Assembly: GCF_949628215.1 (NCBI RefSeq)
Contig: NC_134277.1
Coordinates: forward strand, 34,851,357-34,915,356
Direction of reading: 5' to 3'
DNA from: Phalacrocorax aristotelis
Taxonomy: Eukaryota > Chordata > Aves > Suliformes > Phalacrocoracidae
DNA: 64,000 bases
In this document: positions 23,810 to 34,959 of the stretch, piece after piece
Numbering within the stretch: the stretch's first letter is position 1
Layout of the letters: every line of letters begins with the position of its first letter
Notes under the pieces: generated by a model
What the model saw: only the letters and a program-made list of their open reading frames with translations
Databases searched by the model: none
Told to the model about the DNA's origin: nothing
Program-made: the position numbers and the translations under genes

Positions 23810-24120
23810 CACACAAAAGTGCCCTCCTCTCAGAGGATCTTTTTTATATTGATAAATCAGAGGCAGTGTTTTTTTTAGAGGTGTGCAATACAATGATCAG
23901 TTCCGCCCATTCCACCACAATTGTAGCTCCCTCGCCGGCTTTGAAGTGCCGCTGAGCCGCCGCCAGCCAATCCCCGGCCCCGCCGCCTCGCTCGACGACG
24001 TGACTGCGTGAGGTCATCAGCGCCGTCGAGCCCCCCGCGGGGGGCTCGACGGCGCTGATGACCTCACGCAGTCACGTCGTCGAGAGGCGCGGGCCACGGT
24101 CCCTGTCCCGGTCCGCAGAA
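23810..24120 (-). promoter_or_regulatory. SP8 promoter and 5' region
   Basis: Minus-strand promoter signals lie upstream of the first coding exon. TATAAAAA is at 23848-23841, an inverted CCAAT box is at 23971-23967, and a GC-box-like GGGCGG occurs near 23905. A CTTTGAAG TCF/LEF-like site sits on + near 23939. The TATA-like site would give a very short 5' leader if used, so the true start may lie further upstream near the CCAAT box. The 94-bp palindrome lies just upstream of the CCAAT box. Confidence 0.5.
23991..24084. repeat. Perfect 94-bp palindrome in SP8 promoter
   Basis: Bases 23991-24037 are the exact reverse complement of 24038-24084, with 47 of 47 positions matching and no spacer. The centre is GCCCCCCG/CGGGGGGC. 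Each arm carries GTGACTGCGTGAGGTCATCAGC, so its CRE-like and half-site motifs occur twice in opposite orientation. Beyond the arms, a short GCCT/AGGC match continues after a 2-base offset. It sits just upstream of the SP8 CCAAT box. It may be a real fold-back duplication of one promoter segment or an assembly artefact. Confidence 0.97.
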
Positions 24121-25899
24121 GCCCCTCGCCCCGGGTCCGGCGGCTTCGTCCCGGCCGCCCCTTTCCACCACCCACCGTCCCCCACCCTGTGCGCGTAATC
24201 TGACACAGGTTATTTTTTGAGCGTTTTACATTTGGTTGGATTTTTATATCATCGTCCTCATCCGCTCAGCGTTACTATTATTACCGCAACGATGAGGAGA
24301 CTGCGGGAGCACCCCAGTCCTCCGCGGGGTCCCCCCACCCCGCTCCCCTCTGCTCAGTCCTCTCTCTCCCGTTTCTTTCGGTCCTTGTCGCAGCGGCGGC
24401 TGGGGGGGGGGGGGGGGGCACCCCCACTTCAGGCGACTTCTGGCTGCTGTCCCCCTCCCTCCGCCCCCAGACCCTGGCGGAGCCAGGTGCTCTCACCCCC
24501 GCGGGTTTTCCCCAGCAACAGCCTCACGGCCCTTTGCTCCGTGGGGAAGCAAAAACTGTTTTTCTCCTTCTCTCGGCCTCGGTTTTGACCCGTTTCCGTG
24601 TCGTGGGGATATTGACTGTCCATCATATCTATTGATCAAGGGGGTAACGTACATTATCATACTTTGAAGTAAGAGTGAAGTAAATTAATGAACTGCTTTC
24701 TTTCTCTGAAGGCTGACGGTTACCATAAATGTCGCGTTTCTCTCCGCGAGCTGCTCTGAATGATTTTAGCCTGTTGAGAAGGCGTGACAGGCCAGCCCAG
24801 AAGGAGGAAGGGGTGGGGGAAGGAGGGAACTCCGTTTAACAAATAAAAAAGAATTAACTTCATTGCTTTGGTCTCCTTCTATAATGATATTCATTTTACA
24901 GACCTAATGCACACTTGTTTAAATTTCGGGTTTAATTTAATCAATACTATCACCCGCGAAGAGGGGAAGAACATTTCCCGGAGATACTCCCTTGTATGAA
25001 TGCTTATTAACTTTTTTATCTCTACTTCCTTTATCTGCTGGAGGTGGAGAGGAACTATTAAGACATAGATCAGAAAGGCGTAAGAGCAAAACAAGCACCG
25101 TGAGCATTATATTTTAGAGGAACAGAAAATCGCATTTTGTGGTGTGCCAGGTTAGGTAAAGAGATCGACACGCATTCCTTTCAGCCCCGGGAAGTCTGAG
25201 AGACTTTGCCATCCACCGGGGAAGGAGAAGGCGTTAGTGATATATCTCTTTTTAGGAGAGTCTCGCCGGCTGGCTCTCCCATTCGCATCCGTATTTTGTC
25301 TGCACTTGTCTGCCCAGAGGAAACGTGTTCTTTCTTCATCTTTTTTCGTGGTCGCTTGTTCCGATGCTTGCCCCGGCTCTTTTGATTTGGGGCCGAAAGT
25401 CCTTAATTTTCAGTGCACTTTTTCCTTTAGAAGCACCGTGGTGGAAATTACGAAAAAGTCGTTGTAAAAATAGTCGTGGGAGTCTTTAAAAGGGAACTCA
25501 ACAAAGAGGGAGGAAAAAGGCAGATACCTCAGAACTGAATAGAAATCACAAAACTCCTGCCAGTGGCATCCTCCTGCTACTCTGATAATTTCCCTGAAAC
25601 TGGAAAAGCAGCAGCTTCTGAACTTTGAGAGCGGTGAGCTGATCTTTCCTGAATTCGCCACGGAAACATCTGTAACCTTCCCCCTTTGTATACATTGCCT
25701 GCTGGGCAAAGGATTTAAGGAAGCTTACAATTTTGTTTGCATTTGCGTTATTGACCACTGCACTTAAGGGTGCAGTACATCAACATAATACTGGGGGGGG
25801 GGGGGAGCCAGCAAGGAGAGGTTTTCCCGAAATTAATTAAAACTTTTTTTTTTCCCCCCATTTGAAGTTTAATGTACGGGAATAGATAAATGTTCGTGC
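24121..25899. other. Upstream flank of SP8, mixed GC island and AT-rich DNA
   Basis: 24121-24600 is GC-rich, including a G17 run at 24402-24418, and continues the SP8 promoter island. 24640-25100 is AT-rich, with an ATTGATCAAGG site (24631-24641) and an ACTTTGAAG site (24662-24670) resembling TCF/LEF motifs. These would fit the known Wnt control of SP8 but are unproven. A G13 run lies at 25793-25805. No coding exon seen. Confidence 0.45.
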
Positions 25900-26260
25900 T
25901 GTTTCTTGAAAACCTGTGGGATCCACTCTCAATAAAGCTAAAATCTATTAGCATTCTGTATGCATCTGCAGCATAAATTTCATTTGAATTTCAAATTTAA
26001 TAAACCAGGAGGTTTTTAATCATCCCTGGTTTTATTTGTTTGATATTAACATGCTTATTGACCGGGTCTGTTGACCAGTTTGATCATTACAGGACAGCAA
26101 AAAGTTAATTAAAACGACCACAGCTCCTTAATCATATCATCTGTCTCATCCATGTCGCTCCCTTTATTACAGGCTATGATGGATAGTCTCCCAGATTAAT
26201 TTCTCTGTTTCTTCGATTTGGACAACAGCTTTTGGGACCTAATTTACATCCTGGGAACAA
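25900..26260. promoter_or_regulatory. Candidate conserved SP8 enhancer
   Basis: An AT-rich stretch between GC-rich blocks, dense in homeodomain-type cores (TTAATTAA at 26105-26112, CTATTAGCAT, CCAGATTAAT). It also has a GTTGACCAG site and a TTTGATCATTAC site. It has no repeats, no long open frame and few low-complexity bases, as is typical of deeply conserved non-coding elements near developmental genes. Conservation was not tested. Confidence 0.3.
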
Positions 26261-26299
26261 CTTGCTCAAGTCTACCTAACATCTTGTGTCTACAATATA

Positions 26300-27995
26300 C
26301 ATTAGCAATCTCGGAACTTTAGCCTCAAGGATAGCTGTCGTTAACCTTTCCGGGGTGGGTGTGGGGGTGTAGGGGGGATTTTCCTCGGAGAAAGCCCCGA
26401 CCCTCCGCGCTGCGGACGGCGAGCAGACAGAGGGATGGACAGCCCGCCTTTCCAGGGGTCCTTGTCTGTCTGCAGACAGCCCTGCCGGGGTGTCGGGGAG
26501 GAGGGGCGGGGGGGGTCCTTTGGGGAAAGAGAGGTCTATGCTATTTGAAAAGGCATAGCTGGAAAGATTAACCTGACTGCTGACCACGGCGTACGTTGAA
26601 CGTCAGTATTAGCGAGGGAGCGCCTTTCAGGCCACCCTTGCGCCAATTCACGGGCGCCCACGTTAGAGCCTGACCCACCTCACGCCTCCCCGGCTGCACG
26701 GCTCCGCTCCGCTGCAAGAGTCCAGCGAGGGGGAAACCTTGGCTCCTTGACGCCCAGTGCCTCCCAGCTCCGCTCCCCTCATCTCCACGGGGAAAAGCCG
26801 CTGGGCGGGGGGCCTGCCCTCGCCCTCCCCGGGCTCCGTGTGCTGGGAACCGCGCTGTTCCCCCCCGGGTTTGCCGCGCCCGCCGCCCCCGGGGAGGTGG
26901 GGGGGCAGGAGGCGTCCCCACCACCCGCCACCTTCACCTGGAAGCTGTCACCTGGAAGATTTTACCGAGGGGTGACAACCAGCTCTCCAGGCGCAGGAGG
27001 GCTCGACTTGGACGGGGAGAGGAAAAGGGGAACAGCACGTAAACGAAACAAAACAGCCACCGGCCAGAAAGGACCGTGCGATGCCTGGCGGTCACTGAGC
27101 AAAGCGAGGGTGATTAATGTCGTTATTTAACATCCATTCGCACCTCTGCATTGCTGTGGTTTACCTGGGACGTTTCTGTCACTGCCTTACTGGGTACTTT
27201 CGTCGACCGGGGCTCGCAGTCGGGCACCCGGTGCAACCCAGCGACAGCAGGCTGTGCCTGTGCGCGGGTGCCCACATCTATTGCTATGTAGGTTACCGGC
27301 GTTATTCCTTCCAGCAGCGCAAAGATGTCTGTTCCAGGTACCTGCTAACCCTGCCGTGCTCCCCTTCCCGCTGCCCGCCCTGCCTTTCGCAGCCGGGCTG
27401 CGGCGCAGGGATGCGCGGCCTGGCTGCCCCCCCAAACCCCACCCCGCGCAGGCAGCGGGAAGATGCCCTGCGCAGCCCGGGCTCCTCTTTGGCGAGGGCA
27501 CACGCCGACCTGCCCGCTGGCAGCCGGCGGAGGCGGGGGGGTGGGGTTCGCATCGATGTCTTTCGGCATTTATTCTTTTATTTATTTGCCTGGGCCTGTG
27601 TCAAAAAAAAAAAAAAAAGGAAAAGAAAAAAAAAGAAAAAAAAACAAGCAGCAGCAAGCTGGCTGCGCTTCTGCAAGGTCCCTGTAATTAGATTAGCCCG
27701 GGAAGACGCCGTGCACATGCTGGTGTGTGCGTGCCTGGGGAGGGAGAGGAAGAGGCACCTTCACACCCGCCCTGTTTACATTGCCGGTGTGCGCCCAGGT
27801 CCGATCCGCATCTCCTCCTTCTTCTCCCCTTTATTCCCTGCCCCTGCCCGCCGCCCCCCCCAGCCCCCCCGGTACGTTATCGCTGTGCACGCATCGGCGG
27901 TTCCTGGGCGGTCATGTAAGTACCGGGAGGCGCCGGAGGGGAGAGCGAGCACCCGGGCGGGGCAGAGCCGGTCGCTTCGGTCCTTCCTAGAATAG
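26300..27995. other. GC-rich patch with no supported gene
   Basis: CpG-containing GC-rich DNA with an A-rich run at 27603-27643. A long frame crosses it but translates the A run as poly-lysine and resembles nothing known. A GTAAGT donor-like site on + at 27914-27919 could mark a first exon of a non-coding transcript. Confidence 0.35.
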
Positions 27996-29429
27996 ATTTG
28001 TTTAAGCTGCTTTCTGTTTTTCCTATTATATATCGGTTTCTCCCAGGCACCACTTACAGTTAAAAGCTACTAAATTCTTCTTCTCGGCGGTATTGATTTC
28101 TTTTCATTCTGCTCCGTTAGGAGAGGAGGTAATGCTTCCAGATTACCCCGCGTCTCCTCCAGACGGCTGACAATTGCAATCGCAGTTCCGGGAAGATAAA
28201 TGTTACTTTGGGAATTGTGTTTAATTACAAATAATCTAGGAGCTGCTCTGGGTCCGATGGTTTAACCACACATGTGTTCAAGTCATTGTACAAGCTTTAC
28301 AAACGGGTGACAAGATACAGTAAACGGTTGAAAAATCGGTGTGCAAGACAGGACGTTCCCATCAGACAGACTGCCTGAAGCTGGGTCATGCCCCGAAGTA
28401 CATGCTATTTATATATAAACATAGAAATGTGTACATATGCATGCGCGCGTACATAACATGTGTGGGTGTGATAGGCACTTGCATATACGAATTCTACAGC
28501 ACCCAAATTCATAGCTTGCAGAGAACATAGAGGAAAAGGAAAAGCTTTCCACGCATCTATGTATGTATTTATTTATTTATATGTGCTGCCAACTGCACGG
28601 AAGTGTCGATCTGGGAGGGAAAAAAAAATAATAATTTAAAAAAATATCTTTGCTTGCTGCCGTCTGCGAAGCGGAAGGACCCCTGGTCCTCCGGGAAAGA
28701 CGTACCTTCGGAGCACTAAGCCAGGAAGGTTTTGCCCACGTTGGTTCGCGCACTCAGTGCGCACCGCAGCCTTCTCTTGAATGCAGAACTCCTGCGATCT
28801 GACTTGAGAGACCCTAATATTGATGTATTTACTGTTCCTCTTACAATGTAGCTGCCACCTTTCCCTGTCGTTATTTGCCTATATGGCAGAGCAATTAGGT
28901 CACCCCCCTCCCGCCCCCCCCGCCTCCCCCCCCCCAGCAGCCTTATTAACTTGACGGGAGAGGGAGGGGAGGCAGGCGAGCAGCGGGAAGGAGGCAAGGT
29001 GGCGAACAGGTTATTCTCTTAACCCGACCTGGCCGCAGGAGCGAGATGAGCAACACTGAACAGATGTCCCCATTTAAGCCATTCTTTTCCCACATGCCTG
29101 CTGGATACTGCCAGGGCGCAGGAAGCTTGCTGCAGACCTGGCCCATTCCCGGCCATTATGGCCAAGTTATTCTGGACCAGTGAGCACGAACAAAATGGGC
29201 TTCAGATCGCGTGCTTGAGAATAATTCGACTCCGAGCCCTGGAAGAGCCCCCTCCCCCCATTTTTTTAAATGTTGGGGGGGGGACGACGGGGGGACGGGG
29301 ACGTGTTTAAGCTCTGATCGCGGGAGAAGAACTTCTCAAAAGACCGTCAGCCCCTTCCCCCTCCCTCTCTTCGGCAAATATGGTATAATTTACAGAGCAA
29401 CTTAATAATCCGAGGGGCACCGCAAAAGC

Positions 29430-29560
29430 CCTTTGCGTTGTAAACCGCTTCTAATTACCTGCCAGAGCAATTAGCTGACTATCACGAAGAAATTAGATCG
29501 CTCAATGTAGCATAAATAATGCGAATAATTTTGTAAGGAGAATGGAAAGCGAGACCTGGT
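29430..29560. promoter_or_regulatory. Candidate conserved enhancer core
   Basis: Dense homeodomain-type motifs: TAATTACC, CAATTAGC, AAATTAGAT, AATAATGCGAATAAT. The sequence is unique and not low-complexity. Classed by motif density only. Confidence 0.27.
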
Positions 29561-30919
29561 GTTTCTTTATAAGGAAATAACACCTCGTACTGTACGAACC
29601 CTACATGAACACATATTAATGTCTAGGCATGCACAGAAATGAATCCGAACATGAACCCTCTGGCTTAGATTCAGCACTTTCTTCATTTACATATGCGGGG
29701 TGAAAGTCGGCTTCCAGGCGTTTAGATACAGAGCTCTTCCAGATCACAGTAATTAACACATAGCGACTTCAATAGGAAAACCTGTTTTCCAGATGATTTT
29801 TACAATGCGGCTTTATGTCTCATTTGGCAGTTTAAATAGCTGGAGTTGTTTTCTGGCTGCATCTCCGCTATCATCTGTTGAGCATATTTTGCCTAGAATA
29901 CTGACCAAAACTTCCGAGCTCATTTTTTAAAAAGGAGGTGACTAAATGCACTGGGCATGCCTAGAGACTTCGGGCGCTTTTTCTTCTCATATGGGTTAGT
30001 TCTTCGAGAAGATTTTACGGAATCCCAGTAGAAGTTTATGCTATTTAACAACTGTATTTATTTTTTTCTTGCCGCATCCCACCTTGAAGGGTCGAAAGCC
30101 TTTGCCGGTTGAATATTTTATCCCAAGAGGAAAATGGTGTTTTCCAAATTAAAATTTACAGGTAATAGACCGTCTGCAGGGATTTAAATGTAGGTGTATA
30201 AGCCCCTAGGAATCAGGCTATGAAATAACAATCTTTGCGAGATATTTCTTCACGCTGCTGGATTTACAGCCGCGGAATTGAGGAAGGAGATTGTGCCCAC
30301 AAACGGCAGGAGCGTCGTGTGGTGAAAGCGCCCTTACAGCTGAATTCAGCCGAAGCGGATTGAGTTTGTTTCCGTCGTGTTTCCCCCTCCGCCCCCCTTC
30401 CTCCCCCCCGTACTGGGAAAACTGCTAGTCAGAAAGCTAGACGTGAAGGTGCCAGATCGTAGTGAAACTCATCCCAGCCCCAAGCGCAGCTCCTCGCTGC
30501 TCGGAGGCACCCTGGGATTTAGCGTAACTCGTTAGGAGTGCTGCGGGTTATGGATAAACACAACTAATTAGGTTTAGCTTTGATAAATAGAAGCAGCGGC
30601 GTATACTGTGATTCTTTTAAACGCAGCTTTGAAAAGCTGAGCGTCTGATCAAATCTTCCACAACTTTTCAGTGCTTTCTTTTCTCCTGCTCCCACGCTAA
30701 CGAAGTGGCTCGTCAGGCACCCTTGTCCCCAAGCTGTCCCCGCAGAAGTTGCAATGATACCCGAGCGCTGTTCCTAGGCTTCCCCGGGTCCGAGCGGGAC
30801 TGCTCGGCTGTTCCGCAGCCCCCGAATCGTACGGCGTGTTTAACGATTCTTGCTCGTCGGCTAATTAGAGACGGCTTTGAAGCTCCATTACCGGCAGCAA
30901 AATTATTGCGGTCAGTTTA

Positions 30920-31020
30920 GGCCAAATTCTGCGGTCCTTAATGGAGCGAAACTCCCACTGAAGTCAATGGGATAGAAGTCAACGGGCGTTGTGCTCTATT
31001 AAGGAGCACAGAATGTGTCC
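30920..31020. mobile_element. Ancient interspersed repeat fossil
   Basis: Contains AAATTCTGC and ACTGAAGTCAATGGGA, phrases shared by a very old, partly palindromic repeat family widespread in turtles, crocodilians and birds. The right half (ATTAAGGAGCACAGAAT) mirrors the left half (ATTCTGCGGTCCTTAAT), consistent with an inverted-repeat element. I cannot name the family with certainty. Confidence 0.45.
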
Positions 31021-33999
31021 CTTTGTGATTTAGAGATTAACAATCGGTATCGGTAAAACGTGCGTTTAAGACGGTCACACTCTCCGGGCGGCATCTCATC
31101 CGCGACACGGGAAGGGCCCGATCCCGCTCCCACTGCGCGGGCTGAGCCCCGCGGCTGCGCGGGGGCGATGCCGAGGGCAGGATGGGTGCCGGGGGGTTAT
31201 TAATCATCAACTGAGGCCGCACAAAAGGACTTTTTCCGGCGGTTTTGAAAGAAGCAAAACTTCAGTCTCCCGCGGGCTTCAGCTCCCCCCACCCAGGGGC
31301 CGGCGGGTCCGTCGGTGCTGTGAGAGGAATTCGGTCCGTCCCGTCGCTCCCTCCCCCGAACCCGCCCCAAACCTCCCAGCGCCCCGTCCCTCCGCTCCCC
31401 GCGGGTCGTGTTCCCCGCCACTGGCCAAAGAGGCTCGTTTCGGAGCTTTGGGTGCCCAGACTCCTGCGTGAGGACACAGTGACTAAGCCCCTTGGGAGCC
31501 CACGGGCAGCGCGGCGTTCGGGTAACGGCGCAGGGCTTGGGGGGTCCCGTTCCGAACCGTGACCACCCACCGCCATCAACGTGATTCGACAGCCAAATTC
31601 AGAGCGCGGGTTTAAGGTGCTTGTCGGGGCTAACTCTTGAACTCTGAAACGGCGGTTGATCGCTTTTTATAAAATATTTCCTTATTATAGGCGCGAAATA
31701 GCCCTGAAAAAGCAGGAGGAAAAGTGCGTTTTAGGGAACCGAAGGAAATGCTGCAGGTTGCTTAAATAGGGCTATACTTCAATGTACTTTCTCTCTGGGG
31801 GAGACCTGGGGCGGGGGGGGGCGGGCATAGAGCCATCTTCCTTTCTTCTTTTTCCTGCCCGAGTGGAAAGTAAAATCCTTCAGGAAAACTTCGCAGCGAT
31901 TTTCCCTGAGCGCGGAGGGGCACACACAGCTGATCCTCTAGGAAGCTGTGCACAATTAAGACTCATTTTCTTTCTGCTGGAACAATTAATTGTACAAATG
32001 AAAGGTCAGGCATGTGCTTTTCCTATGTTTATCAACCACAATAATGAGCCCCTTCTATTTTTTCCCCCAGTGCATTATATTGCAATAAAGTGCTGCCGCA
32101 GCGCCGTCTCTCTGGGTAAACATCTTCAAAGGCGATTCAGCGGAGCCGAGAGGTAAATATATGTATTTTAAAAGGAGGCAATGGCCGAGGCGGACACAGA
32201 TGTGAGGTGCGAGAAGCGAGGGCTCCCCCAGCCTCCCCGTACCCGCAGACCGGCGAGGGAAAGGTACTTTTTCCCTGGAATGCTCCTCGGGTGCCGCCGG
32301 CCAGGGCTGGCAGAGCCCACGGTGGGGCCGATCCTGCCGAGCGGCGTTTCTTTGTCCCTGTGGTCTGTGTTACTTTTGTACAGGGCGGGAGGGATCTTGT
32401 CCCCCTCCCCCGGGGGTCCGGACCACCTTGGCTAACCCTCCCCACTTGCCTCCACACCTCCACATCCTAAATCCAGTTACTCCTGAAGAAAGAGGCTGGC
32501 AACACCTCCTCATCCGTGCCACGTTTTTCTTCCCATCGTAGGAGACATCTGCTCACATCTTCAAGAATAAACCATGTGCCTGCCAATTCCTAGAAAACCA
32601 AGGGTCTCCAATTTTTCACACCAGCTTGATGTGGTGTGGGTTCATTAGGACCACACCTAGTACCCGTGGAATAGAAGTACGACATTGAATATTTTCATCA
32701 ACAGGTTCACTTCTTTCCTGTTACTTGAGGAACAGGTAAGTGACCACTGGGATTGTGCTTGGGGGAACGTAGCTAGTGTTGGCAAAGTGATTTTCTCCCA
32801 GCTGGTATGTTACCCTGCACGCAACTCTCCAGGACATTTGCCCTGTATGATGTTCTCCTTAACCTCAGTCTGCCCACACTCACAGTGGATATATTTTTCA
32901 CTGATTTTACCCTTGCTGAACACAGGCATCTCTTCACCCCCAACACGCATGAACTCATGGCAGAGAATAACCCTACTGGGACCTAGAAAGGACTTTCAGG
33001 AGCCATGCAATGAGCAGGAGATCTGGGGGTTTTGTGTTGAAGCAGTCTAACATGTTGCGCCTCTCTGGGTGACTGGGTCCATTTTAACATTTCTTTTTAA
33101 ATCACCTTGGGCTGAGGTGCCCAGAATATTTCTCAGAAGGGTCAGTCTCTACCAGAACCCAAAACATGGGGCATTTCTCTTTGGGTAGGGATCACTGCCC
33201 TATTTCTTCCAGCATCGTCAAGAAGGTGCCCTATACACCTGGCAACTGTGGACAGGCAGGTTTGGTTTAAACCAGCAGGAAGCTCTGAATAACTTCAGCT
33301 GGCCTTTGGATCCAGCATTTCTGCCATCACTAACCAGAGACTAACATCGGTCTGGAAGTGAAGGGGAAGAGCTCTGCTAGACAAGGGGTGCAGCGTGGCC
33401 TCTGGAAATGGCAGGACGGGTGACAGCAGTGCAGAGTCCAGGAGCCCAGCTCCAAAGCAAATACACAGGCTGACATGTTAGATCTGGCAGACGCAGAGCA
33501 CTTAGGCCGGCACAAGGAGAGGCCAATGCCATTGCTCCTGGTATGTTTAGCTAATTGTCTAACAACTGTTCTGAACAAGACCTACAAGATAAAAGGCCAG
33601 AGTGGCCCTTGGCAAGGCAGACGCGTCTGGTAGCAAAACTCATCACTCCTCTGGAAGGCTGCTCGCTGTTGTGCTGATGGAAAACTGTTCTTCAAATACA
33701 GAGCAAAGACTAAGTTTACTGTAGTTGGCTGTTTCACAGTGGGGGGAAAAAAAAATAATGAATTAAGTACAGACTTTTGCCACAGTGGGAGAGAGGGTTG
33801 TCCCAGGGCTGGAAACAACACTGAGATAAATGCTTGGGCCAAGCTCAAGATGGCTGGACATCAAGAAGGAACACCCTTACACCTGCCTGACGGACTCACG
33901 CGTCCAGGCGGAGAGCTTGGGTTTCCCTGGCAGGCTGCAGCAGTGACCTTCTGCCCCCCTCTTCCAACTCACACCGACCATGCACAGGCCAAATACACC

Positions 34000-34900
34000 T
34001 GTACATCAAGCTCTAACACACCTACCCGCACAGGCTGACCCAACACACCCGGACAGCCAGCCACTCCACAACAACCCGCTGCGGGAGCCCCTCACGCCTT
34101 GGCTCCCCGGGGAGGGGCAGGGGGCACCCTGGCACCCAGAGCCCAGCACACCGCGCCGTGCACACAGACACACACACACTCGCACCAGCAGCGACCCTCC
34201 CCCGCAATCGCCCTCGCCCCCCGCGCTGACAGGCAGGGAGGGCGCAGCACAAAAGGCGCGGGCGGGCGCGGCGCGGCCCACCCTGCCCAGCCCCCCACCG
34301 CCCCCCGCCCCACCCCTCCGCCCGCTCCCGCCCCACTCCGCCCCCTCGGCGGGAGCGGCGCCCCCACGGGCGGGCGCGCAGGGGGGAGCCGGGGTCGGCC
34401 CCGCCGCCGCCGCCGCAGCCAGCCCCAGCGGAGCGGAGCGCCTCGCCTCGCCTTGCCTTCCCGCCCCGCTCCGAGCGCCGCCGCTTGCCTGGCGGCAGGA
34501 GGGGGCGGCTGCAGGGGCGGGCGGGGTGAGGGCCCCGGCCCGCCCCGCGCACACGCGGCCCCGCCCGGGCGGGACAGCGGCTCCCGGGGCCGGGCCGGGG
34601 CGCGGGGAGAGTCGCCGCCGAGCGTGAGGGGCGGTGGCGCCATTTGCCGCCGGGGGCGGCGGTCCGTGTGGCTGTGTGTACCTCTGGGTCGCTGCCGTCC
34701 CGTGCCCCCCGCCGCTCCCGGGCCGCCCCGGCGGCGGAGGGCAGCCGGCCCCGGTGCCCCGGTCGGCCTCGGGTGCCGCGGGCGCCCCTTGTGCGGAGGC
34801 GAGGCCCGGAGGCAGCCCCGGGCGGCGGGAAGGCGAGGCCGCCACCGGGAGTGGCGCGGGCCTGTTGCCGGCCCGCGAGCCGTCACCGGGCTGGAAGTTG
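34000..34900. other. Strong CpG island without a recognised gene
   Basis: Very GC-rich and CpG-dense, with sharp borders against AT-rich DNA, numerous GGGCGG/CCGCCC boxes and a GGCGCCATTTGCCGCC stretch near 34636 that resembles a YY1 site. Open frames of 170-320 codons exist on both strands in several frames. They are low-complexity proline/alanine/arginine-rich and match no family. It is best read as a promoter-type island, perhaps for a non-coding RNA or as a distal SP8 element. Confidence 0.6.
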
Positions 34901-34959
34901 GGGGAGTTTCTCACATTTTCATCACCAACGAACCCAAATTTTAGTTTTTCAAAATAAGG

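Larger units (their letters stand above)
28000..33950. other. Gene-free upstream region of SP8
   Basis: Apart from the enhancer candidate and old repeat listed separately, I see no gene here. It is largely unique sequence with TAATTA-type sites, C-runs at 28915-28936 and small GC-rich patches at 31080-31580 and 32170-32460. Confidence 0.4.

Noticed and set aside
27117-27995. 292-codon + strand frame
   Set aside because: It reads through an A-rich run as poly-lysine and has no recognisable domain; chance frame in GC-rich DNA.
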